A program made the position numbers and the translations under genes. This document shows, piece after piece, positions 1-10,879 of a stretch of 64,000 bases of DNA. Source of the DNA: Camellia lanceoleosa (lineage: Eukaryota > Streptophyta > Magnoliopsida > Ericales > Theaceae); assembly GCA_025200525.1 (NCBI GenBank), contig CM045761.1:206543870-206607869 (forward strand), read 5' to 3'. Below the pieces are notes generated by a model. That model did not search any database, had not been told where the DNA came from, and saw nothing but the letters and a program-made list of their open reading frames with translations. Numbering within the stretch: position 1 is the first letter of the stretch; each line of letters starts with the position of its first letter.

Positions 1-1815
1 ACTATTTTATACACCTTCATGGCGTCAGTCACCATCCTTCATCTCTAAACAAATGCTGAGGAAGACTGTTTATTGTTGGTAACTCGCTCCCTCGCTCGCT
101 CACTCACTCACTGAATGAATGCGGGCTTTGAATACCAAATTGCGGTGGGTCTTTTTCCAAGTGTTTTTAAATCCTTCTTTTTATTTTCTGCTGTGGGTGG
201 GGTGGAGTCTTAGTTGGTTTTGGGAGCATACTTAGACGTAGTAGAGTAATGGAATTAATGGTCTCTCTCTGTCCCTCTCATATTTGCTACCCACGTGGCA
301 GGTTTTTGTATATCTCTGGAGTGATTGGCTTGACTTGATGCCGACCTACTCATGGTGGTGGTGGTGCGATTTTGTTTGGACCCTTTCGCATAGGAATCCA
401 GTCGGTCTGTCATTGGGTAAAGGTAAAGACCTTCCTCTTTTATTTTACTACGAGGAGGCAAAGGACAACTCTCTGCTTTTGTTTTTGATAACAATAATAA
501 TAATGAGCTTAAAAAGCAAAGATATTCCAGTAAGCCTACACAAATACAAGAACAGTTTTTTTATTCTTTCCTGCAAACGAATAAGACAGTTTTCAAGTAT
601 TTGGTCAGTTTCTTGGCCTCTCTCCTCCAATTTGATACGTAAAATTTGTGCAGTTGTGCCCATCATCCAGACGAATAGACAGTTGTGCCAGCCAGCCAGC
701 CATCCAAGGTTTTCTCTGGATCTGGATGAGGAGAGGCAACTTTAAGAATGCTTTCTCTTTAAATATATATATATAAGCATACAGCTGAAGTTGTGTGTTT
801 ACTCCCTCTGGATGGGCCAACTTCAGGAATGTTTTCCTTTTAAAAATAGAACATACAACTGAAGTTGTGTTCACAGTTACGCTGGATCATTAAGAACAGT
901 TGAATGTCATAGGCCACTTAACCCATCATGGCTTAGGATCCACCAAGAAAATGTTTCATTGTTGAAGGTCTTAATGTTCAAAAGCTAGTAAGATAATGCC
1001 CCAATTTTTTAATTTGGCATAAGATTTCAAAAAAAAAAAAAAAATCTTTGGGACTCTGACTACAGCATGTAGTTTCTCTCTCTGAGCAGAATTTCAAAAA
1101 TAAACTAAAATGGTAAACATGAAAACTAATTTTAAATTTATGAGGTGTAGGTGAAAACTATGCTCCATAACACAATTTTTACTCACATCGGGCACAACTC
1201 TCACTTGCTCTATTTTTTTTATTTTTTTTATTTTTAGATAAGTTTTAAAAAATGAGACATTTTGATTACCATATTTCGTTGTTATTGTCCAAACTTCCCA
1301 TTTTTTAATATTGGCAAGAGATGGCAGGGACCACCAGCAGAGAGGGAGAGAGAGAGAGAGAGAGCACCCATTAAGCTAGGCATTGCAAGTAGAAGAAAGA
1401 AACCAAAAATGAAAGTTGAACAATCAACTACAAAGTAGGGCCTGAAACTCCCATTTTCTTCTTCATTCTGGTTAATCATACAAACAAACAAACAAACAAA
1501 CAAACAAACAAGACAAAAGTCAAAGTATGGTATAGAACAGATGAAACATTCTTATTCTTTGCATTCCCTAAAAGCTGATTGTCAACTAATATTGATGCGA
1601 TGCGGCCTCACATCAAGATTATGCCCGTCTGTCTGTCCTATTGTATACAGACTACAGTAATACTTGGCGGCATTTTGGTAGATTTTTTGGGTGAATAAGC
1701 ATTTTGGTAGATGCATAAATACATTATATATACATATGCACCTACCTGCCATCGCTGTTTACAAGAATGGATTGTTAAATTGTCACCTAGCCCCCACCTG
1801 ATACAATGTCACTTT
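1..1815. other. Non-coding flank, no gene recognised
   Basis: I see no conserved protein in any frame; the short open frames here have no domain I recognise. The stretch holds simple repeats: a (GA)n run near 1,340-1,363, a (CAAA)n run near 1,483-1,510 and an A-run near 1,029-1,044. It reads as ordinary intergenic plant DNA. Confidence 0.5.
716..875. repeat. Diverged tandem duplication
   Basis: Two diverged copies of a ~90-bp unit lie side by side. Each begins near CTCTGGATG (716 and 807) and ends near CTGAAGTTGTGT (about 785 and 861). The shared order of short blocks shows duplication, but the copies have drifted substantially. Confidence 0.5.
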
Positions 1816-2169
1816 GTGCGTGAACCACAGCAGTGACTGTTGTGCAGTCCGTTGAATTCATTTCGAGTCTTATTTTGATGATATGAACCGTTGAAAATTT
1901 AAAAATTATCGAGAACAATATACCTGTAAAAAATTAAGTTGATCAGATATCAATAACCTGTTCATCTAATAATATTTGTATTTAGTTTGATACATACATT
2001 TTCATTTTTTTATAATTTGATGAACATGTTATTGATATCCGATCAACTCGATTTTTTACAGGTATATTGTTCTTGATATTTTCTAAATTTTCAACGGTTC
2101 AAATTATCAAAATATGACTCAAAATGAGTTTCACGGGCCGCACAACAATCACTGCTGTGCTTCACGCAC
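1816..2169. mobile_element. Fold-back MITE with ~150-bp inverted repeats
   Basis: The left arm starts GTGCGTGAACCACAGCAGTG and the right arm ends with its near-complement. The arms match with scattered differences over about 150 bp each, for example ACAATATACCTGTAAAAAA against its complement near 2,057. Only a short AT-rich spacer separates them. There is no coding capacity. I could not find a convincing target-site duplication, so the superfamily stays open. Confidence 0.8.
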
Positions 2170-2410
2170 CAACCAATATCTACCCCCGCCAGCCACTTGG
2201 CCCACCCTTTCAGTTATGCCTTCCATCCCCTTCTCATTGCCATTTGTTTGTTTTCACTTAAAAATAAATTGATATTAAGCTTTAAAAAAAATTAATAATT
2301 AAAAAAAAAAAAACTAACTTAAAACGTAGCTACGTTTTTTTTTTTTTTTGAAGTGCAACTGTTTAAGAGTGTATTATTAAATTTATAAGTGGAAACAAAC
2401 AGGTTAGCAT

Positions 2411-2926
2411 CAACAGAGGTTTAGGTGATTTCCGACGATATTCTGGCGGTGCTCTGGCGACATTCCGACGACCCATTTTACACTTCTAAAAATGTAGATC
2501 TACAATTTTAGAGAGTAGATCTGGACTTTTTATGTCCGAAATAGGAGTTTTGAGAGTTTTCTCCTCCGATTTTAACATAGACTTTTGGTTTTTTGACACC
2601 CACAATGGTTTCCTCCTCTCTCAAGCCTTCTCCCATACCATTGTGAGTGTACTTTCTTCTCTGCCGGCAGCGGCAGTGGCAGCGAAATTGGGCAGCTATA
2701 GAAACAACGTTAGCGAGGCGGCGAGGCTTTCAAATAGATTTTACTTTTCAGACCACATATTTGAACAGATCGGTAATTTTTTCTGGATCGTAACTATTTT
2801 TTTCTGGCGGATTTGTATTTTTGTTTTGTTTTGTTGTTTGATTGGGATGGCCCTTTGAGGTCTTATTTATGTAGTGTTGTTGTTTTATTAATATAATGTT
2901 TCCCATATTCTCAAAAAAAAAAAAAC
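2411..2926 (+). mobile_element. Poly(A)-tailed non-LTR retroposon with 11-bp TSD
   Basis: The 11-mer CAGGTTAGCAT occurs at 2,400-2,410 and again at 2,927-2,937. Between them lies a 516-bp unit ending in an A-rich tail at about 2,912-2,925. This is the hallmark of target-primed reverse transcription by LINE machinery. The unit contains an open frame (2,532-2,858) with no recognised domain. It could be a 5'-truncated LINE, a LINE-derived SINE or a retroposed transcript; I cannot decide which. Confidence 0.75.
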
Positions 2927-3006
2927 CAGGTTAGCATGCCATAACGTCCCAAGAAGTTTATGCGAAACCTTAAACAATATGCTATGCTATAATCTTGAAA
3001 GAAGAA

Positions 3007-3122
3007 GATTGTCTTCCTATTCTAAAACATAATAAGTGACTAAGAGGCTGCATATTTGGGTAAGGATTGTCTTCCTATTCTAAAACATAATAAGTGACTA
3101 AGAGGCTGCATATTTGGGTAAG
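3007..3122. repeat. Perfect 58-bp tandem duplication
   Basis: The unit starting GATTGTCTTCC at 3,007 repeats at 3,065, and the two 58-bp copies look identical. The duplication is therefore recent, or it is an assembly slip. Confidence 0.9.
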
Positions 3123-3507
3123 GTCTCATATTTAAGACAGCAAACCAACAGGTGCTCACTGAATTTATTTATTTATGTGCCATTAGGACTGGAAATCAAA
3201 TAGATGAGAGGCCTACTTTTGATCTTTGCACATATTTCTGCAAAAATTACAATATTAGGTGATAATGTTTAGAACTAAGGCAACATAAAGAAATGGGTGG
3301 GAATGGGAATGCTAGACAAAACCATCCCTTCATATTAGGACTTAATTTCATACTTAGTCTTCAAGGCGGCATGTTTATCAGTCCTCACGTCGACTTCTTC
3401 TTCTTCAAGCGCAGTGCATATACCCACATCATATACCCTTAGCACCATAACACATTCATCGAGTTGCAAAGCGTGGTGGTACCATAGGAATAGATTCCGT
3501 TCCCACT

Positions 3508-3824
3508 AGTTTTTTATTTCCTAGTAGAAATATTTTTCCTGAGCTAGCCCAAAAGTATATACCAAATAAAGAGATAGCAAATACTTCTTTAAAAAATTTA
3601 GACATAGAAGATTTTAAATTAGAAAACATAGAAGATTTTGAATTAGAAGAAAAATATGACTTTTGGAGTTTAGAAGATTTTCAACAAATTATTAACTTAG
3701 AATTAATTTTTGCAAAAATAGGTAAACTGAAGAAAAAACCAGTATACAGAAGAACAAAAAATGATTTAGTTGAAACAATAGAAATTTTAGGAGAACAGCC
3801 CATGAAATCTTTGGGAAAGAAATA
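3508..3824 (+). pseudogene. EPRV polyprotein: protease-RT linker
   Basis: An open frame of about 105 codons, rich in Glu, Asp and Lys, runs from the left edge of the element to a TAA at about 3,822. It lies directly upstream of the RT remains in the position of the protease-to-RT linker of badnavirus-type polyproteins. No catalytic motif is expected here. The assignment rests on position and matching A-rich codon use. Confidence 0.5.
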
Positions 3825-3846
3825 AAGTTTTAGCTAGCAATTATAA

Positions 3847-4660
3847 AAATAAAGATTATAGGATTACATCAGCACAAATAGATCATACGCCAGATATAGA
3901 AGAATTTAGAATACAGATTAAAGAATTATTAGATCTAGGAGTAATTCAACCTAGTAATAGTCCACATAGAAGCACCGTATTTATGGTAAAAAAATCATGC
4001 AGAAATAAAAAGAGGGAAAGCTAGAATGATTATAAATTATAAAAGATTAAATGATAATACAAAAGATGATAAATACAGTATGCCAGATAAAGACCAGCTC
4101 ATAAATAGAATACAAACAGCAAGAATATTTAGCAAATTTTATTGCAAATCAGGATTTTGGCAGATAAAAATGGAAAATGAAAGCATACCTTGGACATCCT
4201 TTTGTTACCCACAAGGACATTATGAATGACTAGTCATGCCTTTTGGACTTAAAAATGCGCCTTCCATATTTCAGTGTAAAATGGATAATATATTCAACAA
4301 ATATAGTTTTGTATTGGTATATATAGATGATATATTAGTATTTAGCCCAGATAAAAATAGTCATATAGATCATTTATATAAAGTATTAAAAGAATTTATA
4401 AACAATGGAATAATAATTAGTAAAAGAAAAATGGTATCGAATAAAACCTTATATAGAATTTTTAGGAATGGAGTTAGGAGATGGAAAAATCAGACTACAA
4501 CCTCATATAGTAAAGAAAATTTTAGATTACCTAGATAAATTAAAAAATACAAAACAACTTCAATTATTTTTAGGGATTTTAAATTATGCACGAATGTACA
4601 TTCCTAACCTTAGCAAGATAATACGACCTCTATATAGCAAGACTACACTTACAGGATAAA
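3847..4660 (+). pseudogene. EPRV reverse transcriptase domain (broken)
   Basis: This is the polymerase domain of a caulimovirid replicase, which copies pregenomic RNA into DNA. Visible motifs are RMIINYKRLND at ~4,024-4,056, the MPFGLKNAPSIFQ block at ~4,236-4,274 and the catalytic YIDDILVFS at ~4,318-4,344. The KRLND wording resembles badnaviruses and tungroviruses rather than caulimoviruses. Breaks include a frameshift in an A-run near 3,990, an in-frame stop at 4,227 and a frame change near 4,440. It is a relic and cannot be translated as one protein. Confidence 0.9.
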
Positions 4661-5160
4661 AATATTTTAGCCAACAAGATATAGCCTTAGCAAGAAAAAT
4701 TAAAGACATTTCTAGAAATTTACTTGACTTACAACTTCCATTAGAATCGGAATATATAGTCGTAGAAACAGATGCAAGCCAATTAGGATGGGGAACAATA
4801 CTATTAGCTAAACCTAGCAAATATGATAGTAAAAATAAAGAGTGCATTTGTAGATATAGTTACGAAAATTTAAAAGAAAAAGATACCATGACGACTTAGA
4901 TTTTGAAATATTAGGAATAGTATATGCAATAAACAAATTTAGATTATTTTTACACAAGCCCTTTACAATTAGAACAGATTGCAAAGCTATAGTTAGATTT
5001 CATAATATACTTTAATGAGCATAAACTTAGTAGTAGAAGAGGGGCAAAATTTTTAGATTGTACAGTAGGACAAGGATATAAAGTAGAATTTGAACATATT
5101 AAAAGGAGTGATAATAAGTTAACAGATTGGCTAAGTAGGAAAATTTATTTAGAAAAATAA
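4661..5160 (+). pseudogene. EPRV RNase H domain (broken)
   Basis: The domain follows RT directly, as in all caulimovirids, and would degrade the RNA strand during reverse transcription. The ETDASQLGWG block at ~4,768-4,797 carries the first catalytic aspartate. A late WLSRK-type C-terminal sequence precedes a stop at ~5,158. Stops and frameshifts interrupt the domain near 4,895 and after 4,985. Confidence 0.75.
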
Positions 5161-5206
5161 AATAACCAGTTTAATTTTTGTGCAGACAATAGAGAACAGC
5201 AAAACA

Positions 5207-6013
5207 ATGAACTTTGCGGGATTTACTCTTCCCATCTATGAAGGCAAAAACAAGTTCAAACCATTAACAGGAATCAAGCTAGACCTAGTTCAACAGTGTC
5301 TTTTAGATAATCTTTGGAACAACTTAACCACCCAGCCAAACGTTTGTTAGCTTTAAATTCTCTCAGTATATATTTTTCAAAAATCTAGAATAAACCTTTG
5401 TTTAAAAGCTTTTCTTTCTATGTGGTAGCTAAATGAACCAAGTCTGGTATTTATCATGACTGGATAGAAGTTGAACCTTTAGTTAAAAATTTTCATGTAC
5501 CTCAGTTTAAGGGATTGTATGATTTTGAGTCAGCCAGTACATATACCCGTAGACAAATAGGAACCAATTATTTTATTAGCCAACTAGGTAAAGATTATCT
5601 AGATACATTAAGCAAGATGCAGTCAACTATTCTTGCTACTAGTGGAGTTCCAGTTAGCCAGATAACAGGAAGCAGTAGTACTAATCCTCAGCCAGATTTT
5701 CAAAATCCTCTCCAAATGTGCAGACATTGTGAAAGCCTTTCCAAAAATTTTAAGAAAATCATGGATAAAGGCAAAAAGGTCAATAAAGAGCTAGTCCAGC
5801 TCTGAGACGAGGAAAAACAATTGAGAGCAACAATTCGAACCCTAACTAGCCGGCTTAAAAAACTAAATCCAGAAAAAACACCCACTCCCTTTCCAAACTT
5901 AGAAATCAAATAACTCACTAGTGAGGAATTTGAACAATTGAGTGCTAAAATGTATTTTTTCAAGCATTCTATCATTCAATCTTTTTGTGAGAAAAGCAGA
6001 AATAGAAGACCTT
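5207..6013 (+). pseudogene. EPRV ORF downstream of RNase H, unknown, coiled-coil
   Basis: An ATG at 5,207 follows the end of the polyprotein. Coding-like sequence continues past a stop at 5,348-5,350, is open at ~5,455-5,805, and reads on after a TGA to about 6,013. The later part is heptad-like and rich in Lys, Glu and Leu. Badnaviruses normally have no gene here, whereas tungroviruses (ORF4) and caulimoviruses (transactivator) do. I see no diagnostic motif, so the function is unknown. Confidence 0.5.
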
Positions 6014-6109
6014 AAACCTTATATATATACACCTTAGCGAAGATAAGCGAAATAGTGAGCTAGTCACTATACAGCAATTTCTTCAAGACCTTTCCATAGC
6101 AGGAGTTTA

Positions 6110-7048
6110 GTGCCCCGGTAAGGCATATCAATGAACTAATCTCTACGATGATGAAGAACAACCATGTTTACAAGAAGAAAGATGTAGAAAAAGGCCAGAA
6201 TATTTTGGAAAATGTTAGTGTAATCTAGATTTTAGCATCTGTCTTTGCTATTAAATCTATCAACTTTTGAGCCATTGGAGATAGAGATTAGAGGCAAAAC
6301 TTGTTATCTAATAGCCTCACAATTGTTAGATTACGGCTTTGGTTCTAGAATAATTTTTTCAGATCTAGAACAGACTGAAAATTTTGGGAATAAACTTGCT
6401 CATTCAGTACTTTGTGTAATGGAAGAGCATCATCGATTTGCAGAAGTATTAATTGACAGCAAGTTGCTAGAATGGAAAAGAATAAGATGCATCCCCGCCA
6501 AGCATAAAATGTACCTCAGAGGAACTTCAACATTCCCAAGATACCCAGGACTTCTCAATCGAAGACCCTGGCCATGCAGAAAATTTTCACTCAGAGATAA
6601 GCAATAAATGGAGGAAATTTGCTAATAATCATATTAGCATATAATGGAAACTATAGTCATCTAGTTTGTGAAGATAGAAATCATAAGATATATTGTAACT
6701 TAGCCATTCGAGGATTTCCCTTCAGCAGAGAAACATTTGTAGATGAAAGTCAATATCCCAACTATCAGCATAGTGTCTCTCATGAGTCACCAATATTGGA
6801 AGAAGAAGGTAACCAATGGGAGAATGAACCAAATAATGGGGACGATTTTTACGATCAACTCTCAGCAGCAGATCTTTCAGATAAAAAAAAAAAACGTGCA
6901 CTCCATAATTAGACTCTTTATAGATCTTGGAAGTATTATAGTCACAAAGTCCATATTTCATTTACTATTTTGGACTTTTAGCTTTATAGGATTTAGACTT
7001 TTTGACTCTTTGAATTTTTGTATCTTTTTTGTATCTACAGAAGATTAG
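6110..7048 (+). pseudogene. EPRV downstream region, unrecognised ORF remnants
   Basis: Short open frames at 6,245-6,607 (120 codons), 6,619-6,912 and 6,743-7,048 lie between the coiled-coil ORF and the promoter. Composition is like the rest of the element, and part looks coding (acidic stretch near 6,800-6,870). I recognise no domain. They may be one decayed gene or non-coding sequence. Confidence 0.3.
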
Positions 7049-7650
7049 CCTTGGAGATTCACTCTATCATCCAAGTATCCATATCTCCACCTCAATAATT
7101 GGCTTCAAGATGATCAGAAGAAAAAGATAAAGCCTGTAGAAGATAAGGCCTCTTTTCAACAAGCAGCAAAATTCACGCAAAAAAACGATGACAACTATTA
7201 TAATTATTTGTGTCTATAATTATTTATGTTCGTCAATGGTAAGGCTTCTTCTTCACTCACTACTTTAACAAAGCAGATGACCCTACTGTTCTATTAAAGA
7301 AAAGCTGTGAGAATCCTTACACGTGTTTTGAAGCGTCAAATTTTTATCAAAAATCAAAACGGGGAAGATTGAATGATGTTCGATGGGGCCCAAAGCAGTA
7401 CCCAACATCATTATCCGAACCCTTTATTTATTTCTGTCTGTGTCTAGAGTAATAGGAAGTTTGTCAAAAAATGTGTATATAATTGTGGCCACAAAGTCCT
7501 TGTATTTATTATGTGAAAAGTTATTGTATGTAGAAGTTTTGAAAAGCCTATGACTAGGCTTTACTAGGTCTTTAGACTTTGGTGTAAGATTTGGTCTAAG
7601 TATTATGTAAGCTAGTCTTTGGTTTTTGTTTTTATCCATCAAATGTATTG

Positions 7651-7657
7651 TATAAAT
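7651..7657 (+). promoter_or_regulatory. EPRV pregenomic RNA TATA box
   Basis: TATAAAT lies about 25-35 bp upstream of a CT-rich stretch (7,690-7,710) that would suit transcription start. It sits in the long intergenic region upstream of the primer-binding site, where caulimovirids carry the pregenomic RNA promoter. Confidence 0.55.
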
Positions 7658-7689
7658 TGGCATTCATGCCAACGGCCAAGGCAATGAAA

Positions 7690-8706
7690 ACTCTCTCCAC
7701 TCTTCCTTGCAAAAAATTCTCCAACTTCTCAAACCCTCGTCTAAAAAATTCCAAGTGTTCAAGTCTTTCGGTATCTCAAACTTTGTAACAAAATCTTTGT
7801 AAGTATAATATATATTAATATGAAGTGTGAGTAATCTCTCGTTTTCCTTAGATATTTCAAAAGGGTAACTCTTCTGTTCTAAAATTTATTTTCTTTTTAG
7901 AAAAACTAAGTTTATGAAATGCTTGCTTGTTCATTAATATTACTTGTTTTGCACCATCATAGTATCTATTGTTTTCTATTTCATTACTGAGCGACCTTAG
8001 CTGAAGAGCCCATGTGAGCTGTGGTTAGGCATTGAGGGTAAATTGTAGGCAGAAAGGGAAAGGTAAGAAATAGAAAATAAAAATATACTATATTAAACGA
8101 GACTTAGCTTCAAGGTGGGAGTACATGTAATAAAAGCAAATATTACTTAAAAATAGTTTTACCAAATAAGAAAAAGAATTTTAAAATATAATGAGATAAA
8201 TCTGAGTAGAAATATCAATAAAATATTTTCACAACAAGAGTTTTAAAATAAAAATTTTATGCTTTTAGAAGAAGAACTTAGAATTAAACAAATCCAATAC
8301 TGAGCTTATAAAAAGAATTAGAAGATCAAAACTAAGATATCAATTTACATTATCATTAGCCTCCGATAGATCTCAAGTACACCATAGTTTGAGAGTCACA
8401 CAAATAAATAGACAGATAACTATAAAACAAGAAGCCTTACAGCTAGTCATACAGCAGCTTGAGAATATAATATCAGCATAACTGTAGAATTAATTAGATA
8501 ATTCTCAGCCCAACTTCAAAATAGTGGTAAACCACTAACTCACCCCCTCAAAAATTAGTATCAGAGAAGTGTTCGGTTTTAAAATAGTTTAAGTTAGTTT
8601 ATGCATTTTGCTTACGGTAATAGAGTAGTTATCATTGGACAATTTAGTTATAAGTTTCATATTATAGTAGCTTTTAATAATTTTAAAGTAGGATTTAATT
8701 TTGTGT
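7690..8706 (+). other. EPRV leader / large intergenic region
   Basis: About 1 kb without a convincing long ORF separates the predicted RNA start from the first viral ORF. It holds several short frames and the primer-binding site near its 3' end. Badnavirus and tungrovirus leaders are long in the same way. Confidence 0.5.
8556..8567 (+). promoter_or_regulatory. tRNA-Met-type primer-binding site
   Basis: The 12-mer TAGTATCAGAGA matches the plant initiator tRNA-Met complement TGGTATCAGAGC at 10 of 12 positions. It lies 140 bp upstream of the first ORF, the usual place of the minus-strand primer site in Caulimoviridae. It also defines nucleotide 1 of the virus map. Confidence 0.7.
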
Positions 8707-9246
8707 ATGAAAAAAGTAGAATACTTAGATTTAGAACTCAGCAATTATAACCATCGTCTTAATATAGATAAAAATAAATTTCGTTGTAATTTTAAAGGTA
8801 CTTTTACACATCAGCTCCATAGCGAACATAATTCTCAGCTAAATAATATTATAGATCATCAAATTAATTTTTCAGAAAATATTAAAAAGGATGTAGATAA
8901 AATCAATAATCTTTTTACTTCGTCTATAGACCATCTTCGTAATACTCGCAGTATAATTAAGGATCAAGATAAAAAATTAGATTATATCCAAGACCAGTGT
9001 AGCTCAATATTACAAAAACAAATAGATTTAAATCTAGAAAAATTCCCCACTAAGCTAGAAATAGAAACTCTAATTTCAGCCATAAATATTAGTAGCATGA
9101 AGCAAATAGAGTTAGAATTTAAGCAACTAATTGAAAAAATTCATAATCAGATAGACCAAATAGTTAGACAAATAGAACAAATCAACCAAATTTAGGATAA
9201 GTTAAAACAAAAATTAGAAATTTTAGAACAGCTAATAAGATCTTAA
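8707..9246 (+). pseudogene. EPRV ORF1-like protein, coiled-coil
   Basis: The ORF opens at ATG 8,707 and runs to a TAG at 9,193, then continues in frame to a TAA at 9,244-9,246, giving ~179 codons with one internal stop. The product is Asn, Lys, Gln and Ile rich with long heptad-like helices and no enzyme motif. It is the first ORF after the primer-binding site and is followed after 3 bp by the next ATG. That packing resembles badnavirus ORF1/ORF2, so a virion-associated role is plausible. Confidence 0.6.
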
Positions 9247-9249
9247 TTT

Positions 9250-9621
9250 ATGAGTAGCGATAAAAAAGCTAATAGAGATTACCAGGTCGTTTTAAAACAA
9301 GTAGAAGGCTTTCATAATAATCTAGAGGGAATTAGTAGCTATCAATGAATAAATTAGTCAGATAAAACATTTGTGAGACAAAATAATATAGAAATTTTAT
9401 TTCTTATCTGGTTGTGTGAAAAATTTGAAGAATTATCAGAACAACTACATTGTTTAAAAAATCGTTTAGTTTCGTTAGAAAGATTAGTACTTCAAAAAGG
9501 AAAAGGAGTAGAAGGACAAGCAAGTAAAACCTAGTCTCTAATAAACGAAGAAGATACAACTAAATATTTTGAAAAGCTTAAATTACCAAAGAAACCTGTT
9601 TGTAGAACTTATAGAAAATAA
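9250..9621 (+). pseudogene. EPRV ORF2-like protein (three in-frame stops)
   Basis: A frame of 124 codons starts at ATG 9,250 and ends with a basic tail at TAA 9,619-9,621. Three internal stops (two near 9,347-9,360, one near 9,533) break it. The first two could come from TGG codons. Length, basic C-terminus and place just before the polyprotein fit badnavirus ORF2, a nucleic-acid-binding, virion-associated protein. The polyprotein ATG follows 18 bp later. Confidence 0.55.
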
Positions 9622-9638
9622 AAATAAAAATAAAAAAA

Positions 9639-10870
9639 ATGTTTAAACAGTTAGTACAAGAAAGTAGCAGTAAAAAGCGTAATAAGGATGGAGATGTTAA
9701 ATTAGAAGAATTTATAGATATAGAACAGCAAATAGAAAAATTTTAAAAGGAAAAACTATAGTTAATGCCAGCTAAGTATGTATATAAGTTAGGAAAAATT
9801 CATAAAAAACGGTATTTATTTAAACACTATGGTGAACAAATGATTAGTGTAACTCAAGAAGATGAAAAAATAGAGCTAAATTTAATAAATAAAGAAAGTT
9901 ATAAATATGCAGTAAATGAACACTTCAAAATGACTCACTTAAGATTAGTTGTGAAAGGAGTTAAGGCTTTAACCAGAAAAAATTTAGGAGCTAAAGTTTT
10001 TATATGTCTTTATGATGATATGTTTAATGATGTAGGACAAGTATTTTAGGTAGCTATGAATTAGATATGAATTCAAAAGGAGGAATAGTTTATTTTATAC
10101 CAAATTTTCTTTTACCAACCTCGACCTTTCATAAAAAGATAAAAATAATAAAAAGTAGAGGTTATAAAATGAAAAAAGGAGAAAAGAATTTATTAATTTG
10201 CACAGGGTTTTTAGGCTTAGTAGTCACAAAAAGTAATACCCATTATGGGCTGACAAATGCCTAAATAGTCACGATATTATGCGCAAAAGGAATTAAAGCA
10301 CTACCAGCTAAAAAATATAATTACGAAGATATCTGACACTAGATTGGAATTTAGAAGATTTTCTAGGACAAAATAGGTTAGTCTCTCAAGATAATTTATT
10401 ATATCAAAAAGCAAACGGAAGTTATGCAGTAAGATTTACTCAATATACATATGTAGCACAAAAAAAATCCGAAGATCATGAATTTAGTAATATAGATAGG
10501 AAAGAAAATCAAGATAATCATAGTGACATAAATCAACTTTATGTAATGACAGAAGAAAAAACAATATCACAAAATAAAATATATAATATCGCTGAGATAA
10601 ATTTGGAATACTTTTAGTGATATGAATAAAATATTAGATACCAAATACTATGCATATATAGCTAGAGGAGATAACCCATAATGAAGCAGTGTCATTTTGA
10701 GACCAAGAATTTCATACCGAATATGTAGATGATATTTTAGAAGATAAAATATATCCAAGTTAAATATTTAAAATACCAAAACAGTTTAACTTAGAAGACA
10801 CTTTTTATATGAACATTCAAACAACAGAAAGCACAGAACTAACAATCCACAGCACACGGTAGGAGAACCA
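9639..10870 (+). pseudogene. EPRV polyprotein N-terminus: movement protein domain (broken)
   Basis: ATG 9,639 opens the polyprotein frame, and two stops lie near 9,744-9,762. From 9,765 the sequence shows 30K-superfamily movement-protein features: a VVKGVKALTRKNLGAKVFI segment, then a GYKMKKGEKNLLICTGFLG segment near 10,161-10,220 and a KGIKALPAKKY segment near 10,290. In free viruses this domain moves genomes through plasmodesmata. Frame changes and stops occur after 10,046, 10,261 and 10,335. Confidence 0.75.
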
Positions 10871-10879
10871 GTAGAATCA

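Noticed and set aside
284..745. 153-codon plus-strand frame
   Set aside because: Low-complexity Trp/Phe/Ser composition, overlapping frames on the other strand and no recognisable domain.
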